Assembly (NCBI GenBank): GCA_030248225.1
Contig: JASANE010005108.1
Location: 1 to 64,000 of the forward strand
Source of the DNA: Trileptium ribeirensis
Taxonomy: Eukaryota; Nematoda; Enoplea; Enoplida; Thoracostomopsidae
Reading direction: 5' to 3'
Length of the DNA stretch: 64,000 nt
The notes below the pieces were generated by a model. The model was not told where the DNA came from. It worked only from the letters and a program-made list of their open reading frames with translations, and did not search any database. How positions within the stretch are numbered: position 1 is the stretch's first letter; each line of letters opens with the position of its first letter. The position numbers and the translations under genes are program-made. Below, piece by piece: positions 1 through 11,038 of the stretch.

Positions 1-2027
1 TAAAGCAAGGACTGTATATAACTGATTATTGCTACGTGGCTGTTTTAGAATAATGGGTTTTGTGTAAAAAGGGTTTTAAAATGAACTAACCTGAGTCCCC
101 CCAAAATAAACCACGACAAACGGGACTAATATCTCCGCAACCTCTCGAGCTATATTAGTGTTATTAGTCTCACTTTGTAGATTAATTTATCTTCTATATA
201 TAGATTGTAATTCGCAGTTGTTTCTCAAGTGCTTCAAAAGCGGACTAAAGCTGCTCAAGCTACTGAAGCAACATTAAGCTGACATTAGCAAACTGATCTT
301 GTAATTTGATGCTAAAAATGGAGTAATCTACCGTATCAGCTAAAATGGCATAGTTAACATTCAGAATTAACCCCTCTTGGTGATAAGACAACAGAAAAAA
401 TATTACTTTTATCTTCACAATGATAAAGGGTTTATGAACTTAGCATAACCTCGGTTGACGGATTTTTCCCTCACAGCTATATAACTGATAAGATCTGCTC
501 CGAGCCAGCCTAGAGCAGTATCAGCAAAGAAATACGATCTCATTAGCCGTAAAAAAATCTCTAATATAGTAAGCAATACTATATGAGGCAAAATTTGACC
601 AACTGGGGAAGACATACGTCGGCACTAATGGCCCGCAATAAATGGCCTAGTTCGCAATTAATCTGGTTATTAAAGCCGCTGCAATACTTTGGGCGGGTGT
701 TTCGGCTTTCCTAAACACTCTATGGCCTACAGTGGCATGTCTTTGCATAACGCTGCTGTATTAAAATAAGAGTTCACTAGCATTTTTTTAGAAAATGACA
801 ACAAATGGAATCTTGTAGCTTACTAAAAATATTTAGCGATCAAGATTTGATGCTACACTGCAGCAATGGAACGGGGTGATATCTAAGCGACCCGCGTGAC
901 CTGTCGGCATCCTGACCTCGTGAACCCCGTTGATGATATATACTTATATAGAAATTATACTTTCGACTTGCTGTTGAAACATTATTTGTGGGTTCTTAGC
1001 CAGCACTCAGCTGTTTCTCAAAGGATACACGACAGAGAACCCACTTCGAAGCCCACCTCTCTGCCCCCAACCAGCACACCCGACGGACAGTCGATCTCGT
1101 GTTTACTACTTTTAACCAAGGTCATGGTGCAGAATACCTTGGGCTTCCATCGTTTGCAAAATTTTAGCCGTAGCTCACTACCTCATTCTCTGCTATTTTT
1201 CCAGCTCCTAAAATTTTTTTCCGACTGTGAGCTGAGAGCGGGAATAACTAATATCCGTTTTGCCGCGCCCCAGAGACAGAATGGCGAAGCGAAATTGTTG
1301 TTTTGCCCACCAAACCAGCGGATTAAACGGTGAATCGCTGCAGCATTAAGTTCTATTAGCTGATTTTTTTGTAAAGTTTTGCATTTTTGTGATCATCATG
1401 CCTGCCCGTGATCATTGTGCGCGCAAAAAAAAAATTTAAAAAGTTAAATACTAATAAATAAATGGTTATATAGAAACAGTATGTTTGAGTCGAGTATCTT
1501 TGCATGGGAGAATGTAATGTAAAAAAGTTTGTAATTTCACCGACAATTTTTTTATCCTCGGGGTCACGTTTGATCAAGTCTATAGACCCCGTGGAATGTG
1601 GACTTTTTTACCCAAACTGGACCCCGTGACCCCGTTCCATTGCTGCTACACTGAGCCACAGTAGGGCTTAGAAGTATTTGGATCTGGATCTGCACGCCGC
1701 CATAGCTAATTAACGCGGCCAGTGGAAATAAATCATTATTAATAGTTGAACATTGCAGCTAATCTAACCATTCTGAAGTTCATGTCAACGATCTATATGC
1801 ACGGTTTACATTCACACACTCTAAACTGTATAATGGCATACGTTTGTACTTCTCACAACAGTGTGTAAGGTCCACTGAACCAGTAGCACTGCCATTATTT
1901 TATTGTAGAAGGCGTTTGGTTTACTGCAGGGGCAGAGCGGGGTTTTTCACTGTGAGTGGTACGGACACGTTGTTAAGATGTTTAACCGACTGAAGGTGTA
2001 CTATTTTACAAATATATTTGCCAAACG
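1..2027 (+). repeat. Left arm of giant inverted repeat
   Basis: The first bases of the window are the reverse complement of the bases ending at 4064, and the match continues inwards with small indels to about 2027/2139. The arm carries a nested hAT-like MITE (861-1645). The left end coincides with the window edge, so the arm may continue outside. An open stretch at 896-1333 lies inside the nested MITE, resembles no known protein and is broken in the mirror copy, so I do not call it a gene. The structure could be a foldback transposon, a genomic palindrome, or an inverted duplication of older repeats. Confidence 0.92.
861..1645 (+). mobile_element. hAT-like MITE nested in left arm
   Basis: Terminal inverted repeats CAGCAATGGAACGGGGT and its complement bound a 785-bp segment. 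The 8-bp direct repeat CTACACTG flanks it at 853-860 and 1646-1653. Ends starting with CAG and an 8-bp target duplication are typical of hAT-superfamily elements. No transposase is recognisable inside, so it would be non-autonomous. The interior near the right end contains additional short inverted words built from GGGGTCACGGGG. The superfamily is an inference from termini and duplication length. Confidence 0.8.
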
Positions 2028-2138
2028 TTTTGGCAAAATTTAATATGTGAAAAAGACCAGTGGGATACAAGTAATAGTTGTAGCATAGCTTGCCGTGCGC
2101 TCAGACAAGGCTACCACCATAAAAAATATTTTACACAA
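2028..2138. repeat. Spacer (loop) of the giant inverted repeat
   Basis: About 111 bp that do not pair between the two arms. Short inverted words with TTTGGC/GCCAAA flank the spacer. No coding potential is visible. A short asymmetric spacer is what a foldback element or a palindrome with a deleted centre would show. Confidence 0.8.
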
Positions 2139-4064
2139 CGTTTGGCAAATATATTTGTAAAATAATACACCTTCAGTCGGTTAAACATCTTAACAACGTG
2201 TCCGTACCACTCACAGTGAAAAACCCCGCTCTGCCCCTGCAGTAAACCAAACGCCTTCTACAATAAAATAATGGCAGTGCTACTGGTTCAGTGGACCTTA
2301 CACACTGTTGTGAGAAGTACAAACGTATGCCATTATACAGTTTAGAGTGTGTGAATGGTACAACCGTGCATATAGATCGTTGACATGAACTTCAGAATGG
2401 TTAGATTAGCTGCAATGTTCAACTATTAATAATGATTTATTTCCACTGGCCGCGTTAATTAGCTATGGCGGCGTCAGATCAGATCCAATACTTCTAAGCC
2501 CTACTGTCTCAGTGTAGCAGCAATGGAACGGGGTCACGGGGTCAGTTTGGGTCACTTTTCTCACGGGGTCAATAGACTGACCCCGTGACCCCGGATAAAA
2601 AAATTGTCGGTGAAATTACAAACTTTTTTCATTACATTCTCCATGCAAAGATCTCACTAACATACTGTTCTATATAACCATTTATTTATTAGTATTTAAC
2701 TTTTTAAATTTTTTGGCGCACAATGATCACGGGAGGGCATGATGATCACAAAAATGCAAAACTTTACAAAATCAGCTAATAGAACTTAATGCTGCAGCGA
2801 TTCACCGTTTAATCCGCTGGTTTGGTGGGCAAAACAACAATTTCGCTTCGCCATTCTGTCTCTGGCGGCAAAACGGATATTAGTTATTCCCGCCTCCAGC
2901 TCACAGTCGGAAAAAAAATTTTTAGGAGCTGGAAAAATAGCAAGAAAAGAGGAGCGAGCTCGGCTAAATTTTGCAACGATGGAAGCCCAAGGTATTCTGC
3001 ACCATGACTTGGTTAAAAGTAGTAAACACGATCGACTGTCCGTCGGGTGGCTGGTTGGGGGCAGAGAGGTGGGCTTCGAAGTGGGTTCTTGTCGTGTATC
3101 CCAGAAACAGCTGAGTGCTGGCTAAGAACCCACAAATATGTTTCAACAGCAAGTCGAAAGTATAATTCTATATAAGTATATATCATCAACGGGTTCACGA
3201 GGTCAGGATGCGACAGGGTCACGGGGTCGCTTAGATATCACCCCGTTCCATTGCTGCAGTGTAGCATCAAATCTTGATCGTAAATATTTTTAGTAAGCTA
3301 CAAGATTCCATTTGTTGTCATTTTCTAAAAAAATGCAGTGAACTCTTATTTTAATACAGCAGCGTTATACAAAGACATGCCACTGTAGCCATAGAGTGTT
3401 TGGGAAAGCCCACACCCGCCCAAAGTATTGCAAGGCGGCTTTAATAACCAGATTAATTGCGAACTAGGCCATTATTCGGGCCATTAGTGCCGACGTATGT
3501 CTTCCCCAGTTGGTCAAATTTTGCCTCATATAGTATTGCTTACTATATTAGAGATTTTACGGCTAATGAGATCGTATTTCTGCTGATACTGCTCTAGGCT
3601 GGTCGGAGCAGATCTTATCAGTTATATAGCTGTGAGGGAAATCCGTCAACCGAGGTTATGCTAAGTTCATAAACCCTTTCATTGTGAAGATAAAAGTAAT
3701 ATTTCTGTTGTCTTATCACCAAAGGGGTTAATTCTGAATGTTAACTATGCCATTTAGCGATACGTAGACTACTCCATTTTAGCATCAAATTACAAGATCA
3801 GTCGAATGTCAGCAATGTTGCTTCAGTAGTTGAGCAGCTTTAGTCGCTTTTGAAGCACTTAGAAACCTGCGAATTACAACTATATAGAAGATAAATTAAT
3901 CTACAAAGTGAGACTAAAAACACTAACATAGCTCGAGAGGTTGCTGAGATATTACCCGTTTCGTGTATTTTGGGACTCATTAGTTCATTTTAAAACCCTT
4001 TTTACACAAACCCATTATTCTAAAACAGCCACGTAGCAAATCATTATATACAGTCCTTGCTTTA
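2139..4064 (-). repeat. Right arm of giant inverted repeat
   Basis: Reverse complement of 1-2027 with scattered substitutions and indels; it is about 100 bp shorter than the left arm. It holds the mirror copy of the nested MITE (2518-3256). The match stops at 4064 at the left edge of the window, so the true outer end is unknown. Beyond 4064 the sequence is unique for about 115 bp before the 47-bp satellite starts. Confidence 0.92.
2518..3256 (-). mobile_element. hAT-like MITE nested in right arm
   Basis: Mirror copy of the element at 861-1645, 739 bp, with the same 17-bp terminal inverted repeats. It is flanked by CAGTGTAG at 2510-2517 and 3257-3264, which is the reverse complement of the CTACACTG duplication of the other copy. 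The shared target site shows that one insertion was later duplicated in inverted orientation rather than two independent insertions. The copies differ by indels totalling about 46 bp. Confidence 0.8.
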
Positions 4065-4180
4065 CAAAAAGAGCCAGTTTCGCTCAGATACCTGCACCCG
4101 TTGTCGAGGTACAATTGATAACGTGATTTTTGGGGCACCTTCGAGACTCGATACGATCCACTTAGGCCCGCTTTTTTCCG

Positions 4181-4751
4181 GTAATATGTAGAAATAGGGC
4201 ACAAATATAGATATCAAATGAGTTATCGTAATATGTAGAAATAGGCACAAATATAGATATCAAATGAGTTCTCGTAATATGTAGAAATAGGGCACAAATA
4301 TAGATATCAAATGAGTTATCGTAATATGTAGAAATAGGGCACAAATATAGATATCAAATGAGTTGTCGTAATGTGTAGAAATAGGGCACAAATATAGATA
4401 TCAAATGAGTTATCGTAATATGTAGAAATAGGGCACAAATATAGATATCAAATGAGTTATCGTAATATGTAGAAATAGGGCACAAATATAGATATCAAAT
4501 GAGTTATCGTAATATGTAGAAATAGGGCACAAATATAGATATCAAATGAGTTATCGTAATATGTAGAAATAGGGCACAAATATAGATATCAAATGAGTTG
4601 TCGTAATATGTAGAAATAGGGCACAAATATAGATATCAAATGAGTTATCGTAATATGTAGAAATAGCGCACAAATATAGATATCAAATGAGTTATCGTAA
4701 TATGTAGAAATAGGGCACAAATATAGATATCAAGCTATCAAATGAGTTATC
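4181..4751. repeat. Tandem satellite, 47 bp x about 12
   Basis: Twelve head-to-tail units of 47 bp, each beginning GTAATATGTAGAAATAGGGC and ending near GAGTTATC. Units are nearly identical; one lacks a G (46 bp), some have GTTGTC or GTTCTC instead of GTTATC, and the last carries a small insertion (ATCAAGCTATCA). The homogeneity indicates recent expansion or ongoing unequal exchange. Open frames through the array on the - strand simply follow the periodicity. Confidence 0.95.
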
Positions 4752-5560
4752 CCGCGATCGCAACCAAAGTTGAGCTATTTGGCCAACCTGAAAACCCCAA
4801 TGACCGACATCGTCGAACTTCACAATATACGTCTAGTATCAGTTTTTAGCTTCGCTCATTTTACCTACTACATTCAGAATTCAAAAGCAAATGGTATAAA
4901 GTTTTAGGTTGGCGCGATTGCAATCTTTAAGCCTTAGATACGAATTTGGCACCTAATTTAAACGCCGCAAATATACATAAACTTTGAATGAATTACATAG
5001 ACTGACGAGAAATGCAAACGTTGCTGTAGGATACCCGTGTAATCTGACACTCCCGTAGCTAGTTGGAAACCCGAAAAATTGAACCGGGTATCTAACCACC
5101 CCGGTAGCGATTTAATGTACGCGATGTTCATGCCGCCGTTGGGTTTCCGATGATTTCAATTTCATTATTACAAACGCTTTGTATATTAAACTTCTCCAGA
5201 GAAACAATGCTTGAAAAGCCTCATCTATTTCAGCATCTATTCCAGCTGTCGCGTGGCAGTCAAAGTATGAACTAATGTCACATGGTAGTAAAGTGGGTTC
5301 GGTATTCTACCAGATATGCGCCACAGTGAATATAAAAAAAATTAATAAAAGCAACCAAAAATATAAGTTGGTTTTCCTAAAACCTTTAATGTCCAACTTA
5401 TTTGTCTACCTTACAATGTTTGACGAACACAAGCGGCGCGAAAAACCGAACCCCGATCGCATTGCTTGTAACCGGCACACGAAAATCACCGAGCTAACGA
5501 GGAGCAATTGCTTAGTTGCTTAATGAAACTCGCAAAGTGAACGAATAACAACACACGTGC
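4752..5560. other. No gene recognised
   Basis: Unique A+T-rich sequence. A frame at 5275-5523 is open but has no recognisable domain, low-complexity lysine/asparagine content and no splice context, so I do not call it. Confidence 0.5.
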
Positions 5561-5570
5561 AAACATAAAT

Positions 5571-5576
5571 TATAAG
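5571..5576 (+). promoter_or_regulatory. Possible TATA box
   Basis: TATAAG in the context ATTATAAGGCAG lies 39 bp before the ATG at 5610. This would place a transcription start near 5600 with a very short leader. Single TATA-like words are common in A+T-rich DNA, so this is only supportive. Confidence 0.3.
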
Positions 5577-5609
5577 GCAGAGCCCAGCTAGCACAACATT
5601 TCACAATCA

Positions 5610-5852
5610 ATGTACGCTGGTCTCGTTTATAGCATCTTACTGTTAGCGCATACAATACTTCCTAATGTCTTATCAGCTTTTCAGCAGGCAACGCAAAAAA
5701 GAGCTCTGTTAACGGCTGTCTTCGAACCGATGATGCAAATCTACCCTAGATGTATGAATAATTGCAGTTCGTCGCAAATTTTCGTTCTACGTACCCTTTA
5801 TATATGTGGTTTTACAAACACATACATGTTGTTTAGTCGATCAGTAGGCTAA
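5610..5852 (+). CDS. Candidate small secreted peptide (unrecognised)
   Basis: An 80-residue frame. Residues 5-22 are hydrophobic (LVYSILLLAHTILPNV) followed by LSA-F, which looks like a signal peptide with a cleavage site. Residues 30-31 are a KR dibasic pair, the usual prohormone convertase site. The next segment carries two cysteines four residues apart (CMNNC), as in short disulphide-looped neuropeptides. A TATA-like word lies 39 bp upstream of the start. I do not recognise a family. The part after about residue 56 may be intron read-through, because a possible donor (CTAC|GTACCC) occurs there. It could be a chance open frame. Confidence 0.25.
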   Translation: MYAGLVYSILLLAHTILPNVLSAFQQATQKRALLTAVFEPMMQIYPRCMNNCSSSQIFVLRTLYICGFTNTYMLFSRSVG

Positions 5853-8800
5853 ATGGGTTGAATCTCCACAGCTTAGTGTTGCAAAAACAGAACGATAACA
5901 TTAATACTATAGGCTAGCTAAGTAAATCGTGGATAAAATAAAAAATTATAATATTTTAAGTAAAAGTCGTGAAAGTAGTATTTTGAAGGTATTTGCACAA
6001 TCGGTATCGCTTGAGCCTATATTACAAAGACCATCGCAGGCTTCTAGCCACCAGCACTGCGCTTTCACTATGGGCAATTTCGTATATATAATTCTGAAAC
6101 TTCCGCCAAAGACTTCAAAGTAACGCACCAGCGGCGAACGAATTAATCTTTGATGTGACAGAGAGTTTTCAACCCAATGTTTAGTAATATACTTTTACTC
6201 AGCACATTTCCGTCAGGGCCGACCCTATGATGTTAATCCCCAACCCGCTCCGTACTATTGTGTGAGGACCCCGGACCTATTATACTGCGAAGGGATGTCT
6301 GAGGCTCCCCTCGCCCCCACTGCCCTAACGTGTGCACACGTCGCACTTTTTGAAAAATTTAGCAATAATTGGGAAAAAATCAATAAAAATTAGCACAAAT
6401 AGACCGAAACGGAGAAAAATTGCGGCAAACATAGGGGAACCTAACAAAAACACCAGAACTTTCAGTGCTTCTTATCTAAGACAAATTCAAACACTAGTAT
6501 GCTCGAAGTGATTTAAAATTCAAAAATATGAGAAGGCCCCTGGGTCTAAGCGTCACCCCAATTTGTAAGCGTGGGTGATGCTAACGGCGGGCCCCTGGTG
6601 TTCATAAAACTAAAATTTTATCACCGTCTTCAAGCAATATTTTGAGAAACGTGCATATGATCATTTATCTATGTCATTCTAAGAAAATTTTATTTCAGCA
6701 CCACATAACTTATTTAGGGCCTGAAGGAATAACATCAGCTGTATTTTTGTTTGCAACAATATATTGGCGATGAACAGGGAACTTTTCAAGGCAAAATGTA
6801 ATGCCATTCCTTTTTCACGTTGGTCGTTGAATCGATGTTTAAAAAAGTGTCAATTTTAATATTTTTTGGTGCCTATCGGTAAAACACTCACAAAATTAAA
6901 AATAAAAGTTCGGAATCTAAGGTTTTTTAATTAAATATTTAGCCACGAAGGCTTCAAATGAATAGGTTTCACATATGACGCCTAATATATTAACTTGTAT
7001 ACCTAATATTTCAGACAGCTGTTATTTATTTGAGGGAGGGCTTTAGCCTGTGCAAGTTTTTACTTATTGAGGCTTTTCCGCAACTACATCGCTTGGAAAA
7101 ATTGTTGTTTTCGATTGTATAAAATGATATATAACATTTACGCAAGCAGCGCTCATTAATCTTCGATAAAAGTGTAATATATAATTGCTATAAAATATTT
7201 TTAAACTTTAGATACGCGCATGTATGATTTAAAGCATACATATTTGAACACTTAAAACATGAACGTGATATCAAGAGCTAGCTGTGTTCCTTTGCTGAAT
7301 TACGTAACAATACTCTCACAGCTTCAATCTTTAATGACATGAGCGAAATAATGTATGTTTTGCTCAGTCATTTTGAATTATACCTGACACATATTTTGCG
7401 TTCAGAATAAGGACATGTGATTCATCTGATATGAAGTGATACTAAGTTCCAGTTTATGTATGCTATTATAAGTACGTTGGTTAGTGACTTGGTGATGGAT
7501 GCCATAGAATTATCAAGTTTACGTATCTGATATTACCAACAAATCGTAAAAAGTTTGGTGGGAACATATTTAAATTGATAGCGTGACAGCTTTTCATGCT
7601 TAGGAAATCTCTGAATTCTTGCGGTATAGCAATGTACTTTTAAATAAACCATGTGCAATTGTTAATTTCAACATTAGTTGAAAATCGTGTGTTCTAATTG
7701 CACCTAGGTGCATACACAGGAGTTTGTCTTGAGGGAAGTCCCATGTCGACCACAAAAATAGGTTGCACCTTGCACCGGTTCGTTCAGCTTTGCTTTGCCA
7801 TAATTTACGCGATAATGTCGCTTGCGGTTCAGGGAACCGTCGTATTCCGAAATTTATCCTATACATTTTCAGCAAGTGAGTAACTTTTATAAAAGTTTTT
7901 GTTGAACCTGTCTAAAATGTCACACTCCTGAACTGCCCTCTGGGTGCACCACTCACCGAAGCAGTCGCGCAAGATTTGAAATGCATTGCTATCTTGTAGC
8001 AATGTATCTTGTTGGAATGCCCTGAACGCTGTCGTCGCGCGCAACTCACATACCAGGGCACTTTCATACAAGATAGCTTATTCAGGTGTTTTTACAGTAC
8101 ACTGTCGTTCGTTTATGGCTAATTTTCTCATACTAAGGTCACGGTATGGACATTCCTTCGGTAGGCCCTTATGGTATGGATTGATACAAATAAACTGTTG
8201 GATGTTGGTGCTGAATGCCTAATGATCCTAGTGCCGGTACGTAATCTCTGGGTTCTAATGTGGCCTTATTTTAATAGCCATGTGACCTAATATTACAGCC
8301 AACAATTTTTTACCGCATCCGTAATATATTAACAATTTTTTTAGCTTTTACTGATATAAATACGAAAGTTTCAAAGTTCGGTTATCAGTTAACAAAAGGA
8401 CATTTCTTCAAAGATTGCGTGCGGCAACTGCCACAGTACTGAAATAGTTAAGTACATAGTAGCTGGCGTTAATATACATCGGAGAGCCAAAAAACATATG
8501 TTGTGTCGCTCACTAATAACGAAACAACGTCAGTAATTTAATGAAATTATATTTTTGCGGTATTGTGATGTTCAATTTTCAAATCGTGTGGTGTTAGTTA
8601 ATATTTCTCACAGCGCTTTGTTTTAAGTTAATCGTTCTTTTCATGATAAAGCAGAATAATTTAAACAATTAATATATAAGATTCTGAATGTGATCAACGT
8701 AGTAAAGACCCAGACAGAATTATCCAGTTAGATTCGACAGTCCCCAGTCGAAAACATGTACTGCTAATTTTTTCTTCTTTCTGGTACTTGTCAAAATTAA

Positions 8801-9422
8801 ATCCGACCACATATAATATGGATAGACTACATTTACTCAGCAGGACGTAATTTTTAATCGGTTACACTATCCAGGCAGTGACTTGGTCAACAGTTAACTT
8901 TGATGCTGTCCGGGTAATTCACTGGGTCGGAAGGTTGCACAGTTGTTTAGACCACACTAGCATTCCTAAAGCCTTTCTTTTTTTGTGAACAAGTGCACAA
9001 AGACTATGAGTCGTAGGTGTCGAAAGTCCATCGGTTTAGGAAGGTAGAATGTCGGCTGGAGGTAGAGAGAAGGTGAGGTTGAGAGAGAGGAGACTGTCCG
9101 ACATCGTCGGGAGGGAGGAAGTCCCAAAGAGTGGGAAAAGGGTAGGACCTCCACCGAGATTTTGCCAATTTTATACCAATTTTTCTGTATGCGGCGGAGG
9201 GGAGCAAGATGGAGGGAGTGCAGAGCCTTCGGGGAAGGAAGAGGGTAAATATGGCTTCGGGGGCGCGACCTTTAATGGGTAACCCCCAATCTATGATATA
9301 AGTATTACTGTTGTTATATATGTATAACATTGGTGCATTTGCAAATTTTGTTGTATATAATATGATCATATCAAGTTCTCCCACCTATATTAACTAAAAC
9401 AAGACTTGATATGAGCACCATA
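5853..9422. other. Long stretch without a recognised gene
   Basis: A+T-rich non-coding-looking DNA. Somewhat GC-richer patches occur at about 6215-6610 and 9030-9290; the latter gives purine-rich frames on the + strand and their shadows on the - strand, with no domain. On the - strand at 8071-7960 a short open segment ends at a good donor (CTTCG|GTGAGT), but no partner exon was found. Confidence 0.5.
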
Positions 9423-9555
9423 GGCGGAAAATCTAGTTTTATTTTGAGCCGAGGCTAGGCTTAGGATTAGTAGATATTAGGCTTAGGCTTAATATTTGGC
9501 TTACACTAACGCTCAGGCTTACGCTTAGGATTGACCTTAAGCTTAGGCAAAGTAT
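9423..9555. repeat. Degenerate TTAGGC-type hexamer patch
   Basis: GCTTAGG/TTAGGC words recur about ten times with interruptions, including two perfect consecutive TTAGGC units near 9477-9490. Related words occur in 43870-44125 and at the end of the repeat in intron 1 (about 12075-12115). TTAGGC is the telomere repeat of many nematodes, but the patch is too diverged to call an interstitial telomere with confidence. Confidence 0.4.
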
Positions 9556-9812
9556 TAATCGATTATTCGAGGTGGGAACCGTAATCTGTTAGTTGTATAT
9601 TTAAGTGTTGAATCTTTATCGGCACCCCATTCTTTAGGTTGCATGAATTGCAATGGATTGAAAACCGATTTTCGGCAAGAAAACCCACATATTCTCACAA
9701 CAATATGTAATTTGTTGACGATCGGAGATATATGGTACAACTTTTGACTGGGCTGTATCGGCTGGTAGTTACTCGTTCACAGAATAACGCGCCCATCTAC
9801 TCGAAAATTTTT

Positions 9813-9867
9813 GTTACATACGACATGTCGTATGTAACTATGTTACATACGACATGTCGTATGTAAC
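9813..9867. repeat. Two adjacent perfect 26-bp palindromes
   Basis: Positions 9813-9838 and 9842-9867 are the same perfect palindrome, half-site GTTACATACGACA followed by its complement, separated by three bases. A decayed third version (GTGTTATGTACGAAATGTTA) follows. Each could form a hairpin or bind a dimeric protein; they may equally be the ends of a small transposon. Confidence 0.85.
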
Positions 9868-9915
9868 CGTGTTATGTACGAAATGTTATATATACCTATG
9901 TCAAATTGCCCCTTT

Positions 9916-10098
9916 CAGTTTGATATTGGTGCCCCCTCCAGGTTGATATAGGTGCCCCATCCAGTTTGATATTGGTGGACCCTTAGTTTGATATTGATGT
10001 CTCTTCCAGTTTGATATTGGTGCCCCGTCCAGATTGATATTGTGGCCTCTTCCAGTTTAATATTGGTGCCCCTCCAGTTTGATATTGATGTCCCCTCC
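9916..10098. repeat. 22-bp minisatellite, about 8 units
   Basis: Imperfect tandem units of about 22-24 bp with the core CAGTTTGATATTGGTGCCCC. Units vary between TTGGTGCCCC, TTGATGTCTC and TTGTGGCCTC endings. On the - strand the array is open and reads as a repeated IxYQTG-like peptide because the unit is close to a multiple of three; I treat that frame as a by-product of the repeat. Confidence 0.85.
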
Positions 10099-10654
10099 GG
10101 GGCATTATTCTGTGAACAAGCAATAGTATACGCGTGTTGATGATACACCTGTAACAACCCTGTCACTAGAGAACAAACGGTTATTATTAGGATATGAAAA
10201 GATCCACCAGTTATCTTATGTTGGGCCAACCGAGACACAAACCATACAAATTTCGCTACTGCCCCCTCACTTTTGAATGACGCCTTCACTTCTGATTAGC
10301 GTGCTTCGACCCTAAACCTATCGCTACACTCAAATCAGATTATTCCACTAACAACAGAATATCTTACACTTAATTATGTCCTTGATTGAAAGTAATCATG
10401 ACGTCAATTTGTCTGTCACAATGTTGACTTTATTTGAGTAAACATGCATTTTTCGAAATATATATATGGTTTTAGTGCAATCAGCATTTATGAAATTTTA
10501 CGCTTTAACCATTATCTAACATACAGTTAATTAACACAAAAATATTGACATTGAAACTAATGTGTAAATTATTTAGGATGACAATATATACCGTATAGAA
10601 TTGATATTCTAAGTAGAAAAAATCCAAGTACCAGTAAATTCTAAATTTATTTAA

Positions 10655-11038
10655 AAATATATAAACATTCATTCATAATACAAAACATCAAAAACTTCGA
10701 TCTTCTACTTTGTCGTGTCGGCGAATGTGGACGATATCAAAACCTACGATTTCTTTTGATTAATACTGCCGTTGCAAGTCCAAATATATAAATCACCATT
10801 CATAATTCAAACTGTAAATAGACTTCGATCGTGTACTTCGGTGCGTCGGCGCATTTTGACACACCAAAAACCTACAATTTGTTCTGATTAATATTGCCGT
10901 TACCTGTCTAAATATATATAATCATTCATAATTCAAAATGGGAATGGACTTCGATCGTGTACTTCGTCGTGTCGGCGAATTTGGACGATATCAAAAGATA
11001 CGATTTCTTTTGCTTAATATTGCTGTTGCCTGTCCGTA
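10655..11038 (+). repeat. 128-bp tandem triplication covering the transporter's first-exon start
   Basis: Three direct copies start at 10655, 10783 and 10911. Each spans a short upstream stretch (AATATATAAxCATTCATAAT) and the first about 100 bp of the coding exon of the SLC22 gene. Only the third has the start codon. In copy 2 the ATG is CTG followed by TAA; in copy 1 it is ATC-like. Copies 1 and 2 share TTTTGATTAAT where the functional exon has TTTTGCTTAAT, which gives an in-frame stop in both. The first two are therefore dead exon copies in the upstream region. Confidence 0.88.

Noticed and set aside
896..1333. 145-residue frame in the left palindrome arm
   Set aside because: It lies inside a non-autonomous MITE, resembles no transposase and is interrupted in the mirror copy.
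4162..4344. Open frames on the - strand through the 47-bp satellite
   Set aside because: The frames follow the repeat period and shift with each 46/47-bp unit; repetitive peptide with no independent support.
9004..9384. Frames on both strands at a purine-rich patch
   Set aside because: They reflect composition (AGG/GGA-rich) and scarcity of stops; no domain, no splice context.
9915..10289. 124-residue - strand frame over the minisatellite
   Set aside because: It is a translation of the 22-bp repeat and continues only a short way beyond it.
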